Source: Vibrio viridaestus
GTDB taxonomy: Bacteria; Pseudomonadota; Gammaproteobacteria; Enterobacterales; Vibrionaceae
Assembly (NCBI RefSeq): GCF_003856525.1
Contig: NZ_RJVQ01000001.1
Span: 310,001 to 374,000, forward strand
Direction: 5' to 3'
Length of the DNA: 64,000 nucleotides
Shown here: piece by piece, positions 8,750 to 17,441 of the stretch
How the letters are laid out: each line of letters opens with the position of its first letter
Numbering within the stretch: position 1 is the first letter of the stretch
The notes under the pieces: generated by a model
The model's database searches: none
The model's input: only the letters and a program-made list of their open reading frames with translations
What the model was told of the DNA's origin: nothing
Program-made: the position numbers and the translations under genes

Positions 8750-9658
8750 CTACAATACTCCGACATCCCAATAAGGTACGTCTTCATAGAAGTCATTTAC
8801 AAAGTCGATAAAGCTGCGCACTTTACCCGCGAGAAATTTACGGTTTACATAGACAGCATACAATCCTAGTGGCTCAGGTTCATAATCAGTAAGAATTCGT
8901 TTAAGTTTTCCATTCGCTAACGCTTCGCCCGCGATGAATGTCGGCTGAATGGCAATCCCTTCGCCCGCAATTGCGGCTGCGACAAGAATGTCCCCATTAT
9001 TAGATGTCAGATGACTTTTTAGATTGAGCGTATCTTTACGATTCGCTAGCCCAGATAGAAATACGGATGAATCTGCATAGCTGTATTTTAGGTAACGATG
9101 CTGCTCCAATTCACTTGGAACTTTAGGCTCGCCAAACTTCTGTAGATAATCAGGTGAAGCACAAACGCAAATGTGGATATCGGTTATCTTTTTTGCGATA
9201 AGAGAAGAACTGGTCAATTTACCAATCCTCAATGCAACATCAACCCCCTCTTCAACCAAATCTATCTTTTTATCAGTTAGATTAATATCTACAGTAACAT
9301 CGGGATATTTCTCTTTAAAAGCAGCCAGTAAATTGGGCAAGTGTTTAATACCAAATGACATGGGTGCACTTACAGAAAGACGCCCTGAGATATTTTGATG
9401 CAGATTCGCGAGCGAGTTTTCCATCTCTTCAATATCGATGAGAACCTGCATACAGCGTTCGTAATATGCCCGCCCGGCTTCCGTAACACTAATCTTGCGA
9501 GTTGTTCTATTCAACAAACGAGTCTCCAAAGATTCTTCGAGACTCGATACGTATTTACTGACCAGTTGTGGCGATATCTCAAGTTTATCAGCCGCTTTAG
9601 AAAACGAATTTTCCTGCACAACGACCGTAAACGCGCGCATTGTATCTAATTTGTCCAT
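8750..9658 (-). CDS. LysR-family transcriptional regulator (YhaJ-like)
   Basis: 302 residues: N-terminal winged helix-turn-helix (about 1-60, with FSKAADKLEISPQLVSKYVSSLE as recognition region) and C-terminal periplasmic-binding-like effector domain (about 90-295). It is transcribed away from a DoxX / quinone reductase / dioxygenase operon, the usual layout when a LysR protein controls its neighbour. In E. coli the LysR protein YhaJ controls the related yqjF (DoxX). The shared 125-bp region has a symmetrical T-N11-A site. The effector is unknown; a quinone or aromatic electrophile is a reasonable inference. Confidence 0.87.
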   Translation of the reverse strand: MDKLDTMRAFTVVVQENSFSKAADKLEISPQLVSKYVSSLEESLETRLLNRTTRKISVTEAGRAYYERCMQVLIDIEEMENSLANLHQNISGRLSVSAPMSFGIKHLPNLLAAFKEKYPDVTVDINLTDKKIDLVEEGVDVALRIGKLTSSSLIAKKITDIHICVCASPDYLQKFGEPKVPSELEQHRYLKYSYADSSVFLSGLANRKDTLNLKSHLTSNNGDILVAAAIAGEGIAIQPTFIAGEALANGKLKRILTDYEPEPLGLYAVYVNRKFLAGKVRSFIDFVNDFYEDVPYWDVGVL

Positions 9659-9668
9659 AACCCATCCA

Positions 9669-9689
9669 TTATCAACACATCATTGATAA
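9669..9689. promoter_or_regulatory. Candidate LysR operator
   Basis: TTATCAA (9669-9675) and TTGATAA (9683-9689) are exact inverted arms separated by 7 nt, giving the T-N11-A pattern of LysR sites. It is 11 bp upstream of the LysR start and in the divergent promoter region for doxX. A second 12-bp perfect palindrome, ATTACTAGTAAT, is at 9721-9732. Confidence 0.5.
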
Positions 9690-9783
9690 TTATTACACGC
9701 AAGCGCCATTTATCAAACACATTACTAGTAATATAGTTAACTCAACAAAACGAAAACCACACTACTTTACAAGGATAAATACG

Positions 9784-10260
9784 ATGGCAACTTCAATAGC
9801 AACTAAACTTCTCGATTCAAAATTAGGGGTATCTTCACTTGTTCTGCGTGTCCCCGTTGGACTTACACTAGCAGCCCATGGTTCACAAAAACTGTTCGCA
9901 TGGTTTGGCGGATATGGTCTGACTGGCACAGGACAATGGATGGATAGTATTGGTTTCCACCCAGGCTTCGTTATGGCGTTGCTCGCTGGTAGCGCAGAAT
10001 TCTTCGGTGGACTAGCTCTTGTTCTGGGACTATTAACCAGACCTGCGGCACTCGTTACCGCCTTTACCATGCTAATGGCGTTTACACACCACTTTCCGAA
10101 CGGATTGTTCCTAGCAAACGATGGCTTTGAATATGCCCTAGCACTGTTTGCAGTTACTGTAACACTCTTTATCCAAGGTGCTGGTCGTTACTCTGTTGAT
10201 AGCTGGCTGTTGAACAGAATCGCGCAAAATCAACATAGTGCAAAATTAGCTAGAGCGTAA
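9784..10260 (+). CDS. DoxX family membrane protein
   Basis: 158 residues with four predicted membrane segments and the DoxX family pattern: RVPVGLTLAAHGSQKLF near the start, the FGGYG loop, and GSAEFFGGLALVLGLLTRPAAL in the second and third helices. Members such as E. coli YqjF are inner-membrane proteins induced by quinones and nitroaromatics, with a proposed role in redox or thiol stress. It is the first gene of a three-gene operon and its promoter faces the LysR gene. Confidence 0.88.
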   Translation: MATSIATKLLDSKLGVSSLVLRVPVGLTLAAHGSQKLFAWFGGYGLTGTGQWMDSIGFHPGFVMALLAGSAEFFGGLALVLGLLTRPAALVTAFTMLMAFTHHFPNGLFLANDGFEYALALFAVTVTLFIQGAGRYSVDSWLLNRIAQNQHSAKLARA

Positions 10261-10294
10261 TTAACAAGAAATCAGGCATAGGAGGAAGATAGCG

Positions 10295-11245
10295 ATGTTA
10301 GTAAATGGTGTATGGACAGAAGATTGGCAACCAGTGCAAGACAAAGATGAAAAAGGCCGCTTCGTCAGACAGACTTCAAGCTTTCGTAACTGGATAACTG
10401 CAGATGGTTCTGCAGGACCAACAGGGGTTGGCGGATTCAAAGCGGAAAAAGATCGTTATCATCTCTATGTCGCTTTTATCTGTCCTTGGGCCTCGAGAAC
10501 ATTAATGGCAAGAGCCCTAAAAGGTCTAACGGATTACATTACGGTGACTGTTGTGAATCCGAAACTAAGTGACCAGGGATGGCAATTTGGTGGCTACCCT
10601 GGTGCCGATGAAGATACATTAAATGGCTTTGCTTATATGCACCAATTGTACAGTCACGCAGACTCAAACTTTACAGGTCGAGCAACCGTACCAGTCCTAT
10701 GGGACAAAAAACAAGGTGTTGTTGTCAGTAATGAATCAGCGGATATTGTAAAAATGCTCAACAATGCATTTGACCACCTGACTGGCTCAACACTCAATTT
10801 ACGACCAGAAGAATTGTTAAGCGATATCGATGCTTGGAATGAAGACATCTACAACAACTTCAACAACGGCGTCTACAAAGCGGGCTTTGCTACCACTCAA
10901 TTTGCCTACGAAGAAGCTTATCAAAATGTCTTCAGAACAATGGATAAACTAGAGAATCAATTATCTGATGGCAGACAATATTTATTTGGAAATGCACTTA
11001 CAGAAACGGATGTAAGAACGTTTGTGACACTCGTTCGCTTTGATGTTGCGTACTACGGTTTGTTCAAATGTAACCGAAACTTGGTTGCACAAATGCCACA
11101 CTTATCAAAATACATGCAACGTATATTTGAAATAGAAGGCATTAAAGAAACGGTCAATATTGACCACATTAAACAAGGTTATTATTCGATTAAGTCATTA
11201 AATCCAACAGGGATCGTTCCTGTTGGACCGGAGACTACGTTATGA
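10295..11245 (+). CDS. yqjG: Glutathionyl-hydroquinone reductase (YqjG/ECM4 family)
   Basis: 316 residues, Xi-class glutathione transferase. The thioredoxin-fold half contains the catalytic FICPWASR with Cys63, and the C-terminal half is all-helical. It uses glutathione to reduce glutathionyl-hydroquinones to hydroquinones in the cytosol, and pairs functionally with the upstream DoxX protein (yqjF-yqjG in E. coli). The start is preceded by AGGAGGAAG. The stop overlaps the following ATG by 4 bp (ATGA), indicating coupled translation. Confidence 0.92.
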   Translation: MLVNGVWTEDWQPVQDKDEKGRFVRQTSSFRNWITADGSAGPTGVGGFKAEKDRYHLYVAFICPWASRTLMARALKGLTDYITVTVVNPKLSDQGWQFGGYPGADEDTLNGFAYMHQLYSHADSNFTGRATVPVLWDKKQGVVVSNESADIVKMLNNAFDHLTGSTLNLRPEELLSDIDAWNEDIYNNFNNGVYKAGFATTQFAYEEAYQNVFRTMDKLENQLSDGRQYLFGNALTETDVRTFVTLVRFDVAYYGLFKCNRNLVAQMPHLSKYMQRIFEIEGIKETVNIDHIKQGYYSIKSLNPTGIVPVGPETTL

Positions 11246-12030
11246 GTACGGTAAAACAGCCCACATTCTTTATTTCTCACGGCTCTCCAATGATGGCTGT
11301 AGAAAACAGTGCGACGTCTCATTTCATCAAAGATCTCGCGAATACAATTGAAAAACCGAAAGCCATTATTGTGTTTTCTGCCCACTTTGATTTGAGAAAA
11401 GGCATTGTCATAACAAGCGGTTCTGCGCCAAAAACAATTCATGATTTTTATGGCTTTCCTCAAGAACTTTATGACATGGAGTACTCTGCTCCGGGCGATC
11501 CAGAATTAGCCAAGCGAATTGCTCAAAAATTTGAAGCTCATGGACTCAAACCAATGATGTCAGATGAGCAAGGTTGGGACCACGGTGTATGGATTCCTTT
11601 GAGTTTGATGTATCCAAATGCCGATATTCCAGTGGTTCAAGTATCAATAAATAGCTTATTAGGTGCAGAAGTAAATTATCGCTATGGAGAGATGCTGGCC
11701 GATTTTAGAGACGAAAATATTCTCATCATTGGTTCCGGAGGTGTCAGCCATAACCTTCGTGAAGTGTTTAATCCGGTTCCAGACAAGAACAGAGTCGGTA
11801 AAGTCGAAGAATTTACTGGTTGGATTAAAGAAAAGCTTGAACAAAATGATCAGTCATCTCTGTTCAACTATATGGAACAGGCACCGCATGTTTTCTTTAA
11901 TCATCCAAGCCAAGAACACTTTTTACCACTAATGGCGGCTTGGGGTGCAAGTAACGCCACTCCGGGTAAAAGAATCCACAAGGATTCAGAATACGAAATA
12001 CTCGCTCTCGATGCGTATCGCTTCAATTAA
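11242..12030 (+). CDS. ygiD: DODA-type extradiol aromatic ring-opening dioxygenase (YgiD family)
   Basis: 262 residues of the 4,5-DOPA extradiol dioxygenase family. Metal-ligand motifs are visible in order: SHGSPM with His13, FSAHFD near residue 48, DHGVW near 114, and HNLRE/NHPSQEHFLP later. It would open catechol-type rings with Fe or Zn and O2. It overlaps the quinone reductase gene by 4 bp. Together with it and DoxX it suggests detoxification of hydroquinones or catechols. A terminator follows. Confidence 0.9.
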   Translation: MSTVKQPTFFISHGSPMMAVENSATSHFIKDLANTIEKPKAIIVFSAHFDLRKGIVITSGSAPKTIHDFYGFPQELYDMEYSAPGDPELAKRIAQKFEAHGLKPMMSDEQGWDHGVWIPLSLMYPNADIPVVQVSINSLLGAEVNYRYGEMLADFRDENILIIGSGGVSHNLREVFNPVPDKNRVGKVEEFTGWIKEKLEQNDQSSLFNYMEQAPHVFFNHPSQEHFLPLMAAWGASNATPGKRIHKDSEYEILALDAYRFN

Positions 12031-12065
12031 CGCGTGTTTTTCGCCTCTGCTCACTCGAACATGTT

Positions 12066-12096
12066 ATGCCGATCTCATTGAGATCGGCATTTTTTA
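12066..12096 (+). terminator. Rho-independent terminator after the dioxygenase gene
   Basis: A perfect 10-bp stem (ATGCCGATCT / AGATCGGCAT) with a 5-nt loop is followed by TTTTT. Confidence 0.92.
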
Positions 12097-12186
12097 TAAT
12101 GCCTCTATCTACTCACTCGTACCATCTTACGGTCATAAAACTCTATTACTATCGCCATATTCGCTATTTCCAAACAACAGCAATGA

Positions 12187-12243
12187 GCGAACGAACAATT
12201 TCGAACATTATATTTGACAATAAAACGAAAATTTAACTACTAT
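12187..12243 (+). promoter_or_regulatory. glpD promoter with GlpR-like operator
   Basis: TTGACA (12214-12219) and TACTAT (12238-12243), 18 bp apart, make a good sigma-70 promoter. Immediately upstream, AACGAACAATTTCGAACATT contains CGAACATT, which fits the half-site of the E. coli GlpR operator (AATGTTCG on the other strand). A further ATTCGTTCG follows downstream of the -10. Repression by GlpR in the absence of glycerol-3-phosphate is the expected control; glpR is not in the window. Confidence 0.55.
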
Positions 12244-12284
12244 TAATTCATTCGTTCGACCAGTGAAATGACAAGGTTTATCAA

Positions 12285-13829
12285 ATGCAGAAAAAAGCTC
12301 AACAGAATAATGATCAATTACTGGATCTAGTAGTTATTGGCGGTGGCATTAATGGTGCTGGTATAGCGGCAGATGCCACAGGTCGTGGACTATCGGTGGG
12401 ATTATATGAAGCTTCTGATTTTGCCAGTGCAACTTCATCCGCCAGTTCAAAGCTGATTCATGGTGGTTTACGCTATTTAGAACATTACGAGTTTCGTTTG
12501 GTCTCTGAAGCACTCGCAGAACGGGAAGTGTTGTTACGAAAAGCCCCCCATATCGCAATTCCTATGCGCTTTCGTTTACCGCACCGACCATTTTTAAGAC
12601 CTGCATGGATGATCCGCTGTGGCCTATTCTTGTACGATCACCTAGGTAAAAGAACCACTCTTGCCGCTAGCCACAAAGTTAATCTAGCTAAATCTGGTCT
12701 CTTAAAAGACGAAATCAAGGTGGGTTTTGAGTACTCAGACTGTTGGGTTGATGATGCTCGAATGGTTCTGCTCAATATACTTGCAGCACAAAGTAATGGT
12801 GCAGAAGTAAAAAACTACTGCAAAGTTGAATCAGCCGTCCAACACAATGGGATTTGGACAGTCACTATCTACGATCAAACGAATAACCTGCGTTTCGAAC
12901 GAAAAGCGAAGGCGTTGGTTAACGCTGCTGGCCCCTGGGTTAAACAGGTGTTTGACGATGGATTACATGCGGATTCCCCACGTAATATTCGCCTGATTAA
13001 AGGTTCTCATCTGGTTGTCCCCAAAATACACAATGAAAATAAAGCTTATATTCTGCAAAACAAAGATGGGCGTATTGTGTTCGTCATCCCGTATTTAAAT
13101 GATTTCTCGATTATTGGTACCACCGATATGGAGTACAAAGGCGATCCAAGAAACGTCGAAATATCGCCAGAAGAAACAGACTACTTACTCGATATCGTGA
13201 ATCAACACTTCGTGAATCAAATTGGTCGTGAAGATATCGTCTGGAGCTACAGCGGTGTTCGTCCACTTTGTGATGACGAGTCTGACTCTCCACAAGCAAT
13301 AACTCGTGACTATACGCTAGAACTAACCAAAGATGGTCAGGCGCCAATATTATCTGTCTTTGGCGGTAAGCTCACCACATATAGAAAGCTTGCCGAATCA
13401 GCGATGAAAAAACTGCAACCTATATTCCCCAACATGGGAGTACCTTGGACAACAAATGCAACGCTTCCGGGTGGCAACTTCAGCTGCAGTCGAGATGTAT
13501 TAGCGATACAGATTCAGCAAAAGTACTCTTGGTTGAGTGAAAAGCTCGCACACCGATTTGTGACTCAGTTCGGTATGAATACACATAGCCTGCTTGAAAG
13601 CGTCAACGATGAAAACGACATGGGAATTCGATTTGCAAACGACGTCTACCAAGTGGAGATAGACTATATGATCCAAAACGAGTTCGTTAAAAATGGAGAA
13701 GATTTTCTCTGGAGAAGAACGAAACTTGGACTCTATTTAAACGAAGAAGAGCAACAGTCCATAGCGTCATATATTGAACAAAAGACCCAAACAAATAGAA
13801 CCGTCAATTTGAGCGTAGTGAATCACTAA
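12285..13829 (+). CDS. glpD: Aerobic glycerol-3-phosphate dehydrogenase
   Basis: 514 residues. N-terminal FAD-binding GGGINGAGIA (residues 19-28), then SSKLIHGGLRYLEHYEF, NAAGPWV and the GGKLTTYRKLAE block near residue 365 that binds FAD/substrate. It oxidises sn-glycerol-3-phosphate to dihydroxyacetone phosphate at the inner membrane and passes electrons to quinone. It stands alone with its own promoter and terminator, as in E. coli. A run of C bases after the stop is unusual but non-coding. Confidence 0.95.
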   Translation: MQKKAQQNNDQLLDLVVIGGGINGAGIAADATGRGLSVGLYEASDFASATSSASSKLIHGGLRYLEHYEFRLVSEALAEREVLLRKAPHIAIPMRFRLPHRPFLRPAWMIRCGLFLYDHLGKRTTLAASHKVNLAKSGLLKDEIKVGFEYSDCWVDDARMVLLNILAAQSNGAEVKNYCKVESAVQHNGIWTVTIYDQTNNLRFERKAKALVNAAGPWVKQVFDDGLHADSPRNIRLIKGSHLVVPKIHNENKAYILQNKDGRIVFVIPYLNDFSIIGTTDMEYKGDPRNVEISPEETDYLLDIVNQHFVNQIGREDIVWSYSGVRPLCDDESDSPQAITRDYTLELTKDGQAPILSVFGGKLTTYRKLAESAMKKLQPIFPNMGVPWTTNATLPGGNFSCSRDVLAIQIQQKYSWLSEKLAHRFVTQFGMNTHSLLESVNDENDMGIRFANDVYQVEIDYMIQNEFVKNGEDFLWRRTKLGLYLNEEEQQSIASYIEQKTQTNRTVNLSVVNH

Positions 13830-13843
13830 AACCCCCCCCACAA

Positions 13844-13872
13844 AAAAGGCCCTGACAGTTCAGGGCCTTTTC
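13844..13872. terminator. Bidirectional terminator between glpD and tctA
   Basis: A perfect 12-bp stem (AAAAGGCCCTGA / TCAGGGCCTTTT) with a 4-nt loop, A-rich on one side and T-rich on the other, serves the two convergent genes. Confidence 0.93.
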
Positions 13873-13874
13873 TA

Positions 13875-15410
13875 TTAATCTTCTAACTGTTCTTTTGGTT
13901 GATCCGCATTACGATTGGCGTTTAATTTTTTTTTAAAACTAGCCCACACGTGAGTTTGTGTTAATAAAATAAAGACGATCAACCCAAACAAGCACACTGA
14001 AATAGGATTAGTAACAATGCTGTGCAGTAGACCCATTACATTATCTTGCTCAATCAACATCGCTCGACGCCAGTTTTGATCCATAAGATCACTTAATATC
14101 ACGCCAAGAATAACGGGAGCTACCGGATAACGGTACATTCGCATAAAATAACCAATGACCCCAAATGACAACATCCACCATACATCTGCAATAGAATTGT
14201 TGATCGCGTATGCTCCAACAACAGATAAAATGAGTATCAATGGAATTAAGATACCTTTAGGGCAAGTCACCAATTTACTGAATACACGTACGCCGGTTAA
14301 TCCGAAGATAAGAACAAAAATATTAGCGAGCGCCAGATTCCCCACGGTAAACCAAAAGATGTCTGGATTATCAGTCATCAATAGTGGTCCAGGATTCAAA
14401 CCGTGGATAAACAGGGCTCCGATAAATACTGCAGTTACAGCGTCACCAGGAATACCCAGTGTTAACATGGGAATGTATGCCCCACCAACTGCAGCATTGT
14501 TTGCTGATTCAGGCGCGATTAAGCCTTCTTTTGCACCTTTACCAAACGGTACTTTAGGATTCTTGGTTGATCGCTTGGCATAATCGTACGCCATTAACGA
14601 AGCGATATCGCCGCCTGTCCCAGGAAGAGCACCCACGATAACACCAAGCAATGAAGATTTCAGACTGAGAGGTAAGTATTTTCTTACGTCCATCCAATTA
14701 GGAACGATTTTGGTCAGTTTTTGCTTAACCGCAGGCTTATCCATAAAGTGCAATTGAACCAAGACTTCAGACAGGCCAAACATACCTATCATTACTGCCA
14801 CAGGGCTAATACCATCCCAAAGTTCCACGATACCAAAGGTGAAACGTTCTTCTGCTGTCATAGGATCAAGTCCGACCGTTCCTACTACGACACCTAAACC
14901 ACCGGTAAATAATCCTTTGGAGAAGTTACCTTGAGACATAGAGCTGATGAGCATTAAACCTAAAACGCCGATCATCAAATAGTCTCTGGGCTGAAGTTTA
15001 ATCGCAATTGAGCTGATTGCCGGAGCCGCAAAAGACAGCACGATAATACCAACAAAACCGCCAATCACGGACATGACTGTTGATAAACCGATCGCATTTC
15101 CCGCTTCCCCTTTTTGAGCTAGAGGGTAACCATCAAGAGCGGTTGCAATAGCGGATGGCGCACCAGGGATGTTAAGTAGAATCGCGGTACGAGAACCCCC
15201 ATAAACGCCCCCCATATACACACCAACCATTAGGCACAGTGCATTATTTAAATCCCATGAAAATGTAAACGAAATCAGAATTGATACGGCCATCGTCACC
15301 GATAAGCCAGGAATCGCCCCAATATAGATACCTAAAAACGCACCTAAAGCGGTGAGAGACAACAGTTCAATCGATGTCCAACTGGTTAGAAATGTACTAA
15401 ATATGTCCAC
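13875..15410 (-). CDS. tctA: Tripartite tricarboxylate transporter, large membrane subunit
   Basis: 511 residues, about 11-12 membrane segments, DUF112/TctA family. The two family signature loops are visible: GALPGTGGDIASLMAYDYAK and the later TLGIPGDAVTAVF, which line the substrate path. It imports a carboxylate, driven by an ion gradient, using the TctC binding protein and small subunit TctB encoded upstream in the same operon. TctA sequence does not reveal the substrate. It converges on glpD with a shared terminator. Confidence 0.92.
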   Translation of the reverse strand: MDIFSTFLTSWTSIELLSLTALGAFLGIYIGAIPGLSVTMAVSILISFTFSWDLNNALCLMVGVYMGGVYGGSRTAILLNIPGAPSAIATALDGYPLAQKGEAGNAIGLSTVMSVIGGFVGIIVLSFAAPAISSIAIKLQPRDYLMIGVLGLMLISSMSQGNFSKGLFTGGLGVVVGTVGLDPMTAEERFTFGIVELWDGISPVAVMIGMFGLSEVLVQLHFMDKPAVKQKLTKIVPNWMDVRKYLPLSLKSSLLGVIVGALPGTGGDIASLMAYDYAKRSTKNPKVPFGKGAKEGLIAPESANNAAVGGAYIPMLTLGIPGDAVTAVFIGALFIHGLNPGPLLMTDNPDIFWFTVGNLALANIFVLIFGLTGVRVFSKLVTCPKGILIPLILILSVVGAYAINNSIADVWWMLSFGVIGYFMRMYRYPVAPVILGVILSDLMDQNWRRAMLIEQDNVMGLLHSIVTNPISVCLFGLIVFILLTQTHVWASFKKKLNANRNADQPKEQLED

Positions 15411-15420
15411 TGTTTATACC

Positions 15421-15915
15421 TCAAAATCCTGGAATGCCGAGTGAACCTAACCATTCCCCTTCAGGAAGAACAACTAAGAAGACCATTCGAAAAATAACAA
15501 ATACCACAGTCAGAGTGATGACTGACAAAACTAGAGAGATAACCCATCCACGACGATAAAATACCGTGAAAGTGAAAAATAAAAACAAGAACGCAGCGCT
15601 TATAAAACCTAATGTGTCTAAGCACAGAACAAAAAACAGCACACTTGCCAACATGATCAGAATATTTTTAGGCAAAATTCGCTCAAAAAAGGATTCCAGA
15701 GAATGTGACGGTGCTTTGACACGTAATGTTGTCCAAAACGTCGAAAGAGAAGACAGCAACATGACAAAAGAGGCGACCAAGGGAAAAAAGCCCGGTGAAC
15801 TTAATTTTCCAATGCCGGAAATCTGATATGACTGGTAAACCAAAAACATACTTACCAATACCAAAATTCCGTTAAAAACTAGCTCTCCGGGCCCCCTACT
15901 AGTTTTTGTGGTCAT
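15421..15915 (-). CDS. tctB: Tripartite tricarboxylate transporter, small membrane subunit
   Basis: 164 residues with four predicted membrane segments, matching TctB proteins (about 150-170). It lies 10 bp upstream of tctA and 77 bp downstream of tctC. Sequence conservation in this family is low, so the call rests on length, topology and position between TctC and TctA. Confidence 0.85.
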   Translation of the reverse strand: MTTKTSRGPGELVFNGILVLVSMFLVYQSYQISGIGKLSSPGFFPLVASFVMLLSSLSTFWTTLRVKAPSHSLESFFERILPKNILIMLASVLFFVLCLDTLGFISAAFLFLFFTFTVFYRRGWVISLVLSVITLTVVFVIFRMVFLVVLPEGEWLGSLGIPGF

Positions 15916-15952
15916 ATACTCATTTCCTTAGTTTCCATAATACAAATACACT

Positions 15953-15976
15953 AAAAGGGGCTTAAAGCCCCTTTTC
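15953..15976 (-). terminator. Intra-operon terminator or attenuator between tctC and tctB
   Basis: A perfect 10-bp stem (AAAAGGGGCT / AGCCCCTTTT) with a 3-nt loop, reading on the minus strand into T-rich DNA. Placed after the binding-protein gene, it would let most transcripts stop and so favour TctC over TctA/B. Confidence 0.82.
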
Positions 15977-15992
15977 TCGAGAAGCAGTTGGT

Positions 15993-17000
15993 TTAGTTAC
16001 CAATTTTCCCGATATTAAATTTCTCAGGTGAGAACTTTGCTGCACCCGCTTCATACACAGTCCAAGAGCCCACTTTACGGAAGCGCTCTACATAATCCGC
16101 GGCATCTTGTCCTGACATACCAAGGTATTCATAACCTTTTTCTTCAATTAACTTCTTGAAATTACCCTGAGCGGCAGCAGTATTGAAAGCGTTGGACAAT
16201 TTATCAACGGCTTCCTGTGGCGTACCTTTCTTAACGAAGATACCGAAGAAAGCGCTGTAAGGCAGTTTGCTTTCTAAATGTGGGAAGTAATCAGTCACGG
16301 GCTTCACGTCGGGCAGTTGTGCATTTGGTTTTTTATCCATCAAACCAATGACTTTCATTTTACCAGCGCGAAGATATTCTTTTGCGACACCATAAGTAAT
16401 AGGCATTACATCAACAGCACCACTTAACAGCGCCGTCAGAGCAGGACCATCCCCATTATAAGGAACTGAAGTTACATCAAAGTGCTGATCTGTTTTTAAA
16501 ATGGACAACAAGATAGAAGGAAGACCAGAAGGACCTGTAGAACCCACTTTAACGTCATTTGGATGCGCTTTCGCGTAATCAACAAACTCTTTCAAGTTAC
16601 TGTATGGTGCTTCGTTACGAGCGACAAAAACAGAAATGCCTTGTGCCAATAAAGAGACTGGGATCATATCACTGTAATCGAATTGCGAAAGCCCTAGCAC
16701 TTTATAAATCTGAGGATTTTCGGCCCCCATAAGAACGGTGTAACCATCCGCCTTTTTCGCATTCACAAATTTTGTTGCTAAAGCACCACCGCCTCCTGGG
16801 CGATTAACCAAAATTACGTCAGTACCCAGAATTTTTTCTGCATCTGGCGTCACGGTTCTCATAACACTGTCAGTAGAACCGCCAGCACCCCACATGATGA
16901 TGCCTTGAACATTTTTTGTTGGGTATTCGGCCGCGTTTACACCCGCCGTTAATGCCGCAGCTGTAAATAAAACTGTACGGGTTAATATTTTTTTATACAT
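15993..17000 (-). CDS. tctC: Tripartite tricarboxylate transporter, substrate-binding protein
   Basis: 335 residues with a Sec signal peptide (1 to about 23, cleaved near VNA-AEYP) and the Bug/TctC fold: GGSTDSVMRT near the start, VLVNRPGGGGALAT, and VGSTGPSG with GDGPALTALLSGAVDV in the second lobe. It captures a carboxylate in the periplasm. First gene of tctCBA, separated by 441 bp from the divergent nagA. The ligand is unknown; Bug proteins bind varied dicarboxylates, aromatic acids and amino acids. Confidence 0.9.
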   Translation of the reverse strand: MYKKILTRTVLFTAAALTAGVNAAEYPTKNVQGIIMWGAGGSTDSVMRTVTPDAEKILGTDVILVNRPGGGGALATKFVNAKKADGYTVLMGAENPQIYKVLGLSQFDYSDMIPVSLLAQGISVFVARNEAPYSNLKEFVDYAKAHPNDVKVGSTGPSGLPSILLSILKTDQHFDVTSVPYNGDGPALTALLSGAVDVMPITYGVAKEYLRAGKMKVIGLMDKKPNAQLPDVKPVTDYFPHLESKLPYSAFFGIFVKKGTPQEAVDKLSNAFNTAAAQGNFKKLIEEKGYEYLGMSGQDAADYVERFRKVGSWTVYEAGAAKFSPEKFNIGKIGN

Positions 17001-17441
17001 CTTCTCGTCCTGTCTTTCTTATGATTTTTATTGTTATACTTGATCTCTTGCCTTCGCCGCAGCCCAAGACCCGTTAAACATAATAAATATTCAAATTAGA
17101 TCAACCTTTATTAACGAATTACGTGATTTTTTCTCGCTCATTGTACCATCGTACTAGTACACAAACAAACAAACTCATCACATTTCGTCCATTGTGCTCT
17201 TTTTGTATGCAATTATTCAAAATTTAGGCCGCCGTCCGCATCGACTACAAGCAGGGTATCCTTGTTAAGCTCATCTGAAAAACGTAAAAAAGTTATAAGT
17301 TATTTTCAACTAACAACCTAACCATTAGGCATGGAATCGTAAAACTTCCGATATTTTTCTTTGCGATACAAAATCAGAGCCTTATCATAAAGGGATCACG
17401 TCCGGCTAGTAGGCAGTCAGTTGGGAATTAAGGAGAAAACA
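17001..17441. other. Divergent regulatory region tctC / nagA
   Basis: 441 bp between two genes transcribed away from each other. It holds a 20-bp symmetrical element (described separately) and no plausible gene. The right end carries the nagA Shine-Dalgarno AAGGAGA. Length and divergent layout suggest joint control of the carboxylate importer and the nagA-regulator pair. Confidence 0.6.
17142..17161. promoter_or_regulatory. Candidate operator between tctC and nagA
   Basis: TGTAC (17142-17146) and GTACA (17157-17161) are exact inverted arms, and GTACTAGTAC (17151-17160) inside is itself a perfect 10-bp palindrome. It is a possible site for the XRE-cupin regulator encoded downstream of nagA; that pairing is inference. 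Confidence 0.4.

Noticed and set aside
11945-12217. Plus-strand frame across the end of ygiD and its terminator
   Set aside because: It runs through the terminator hairpin in another frame and has no ribosome site.
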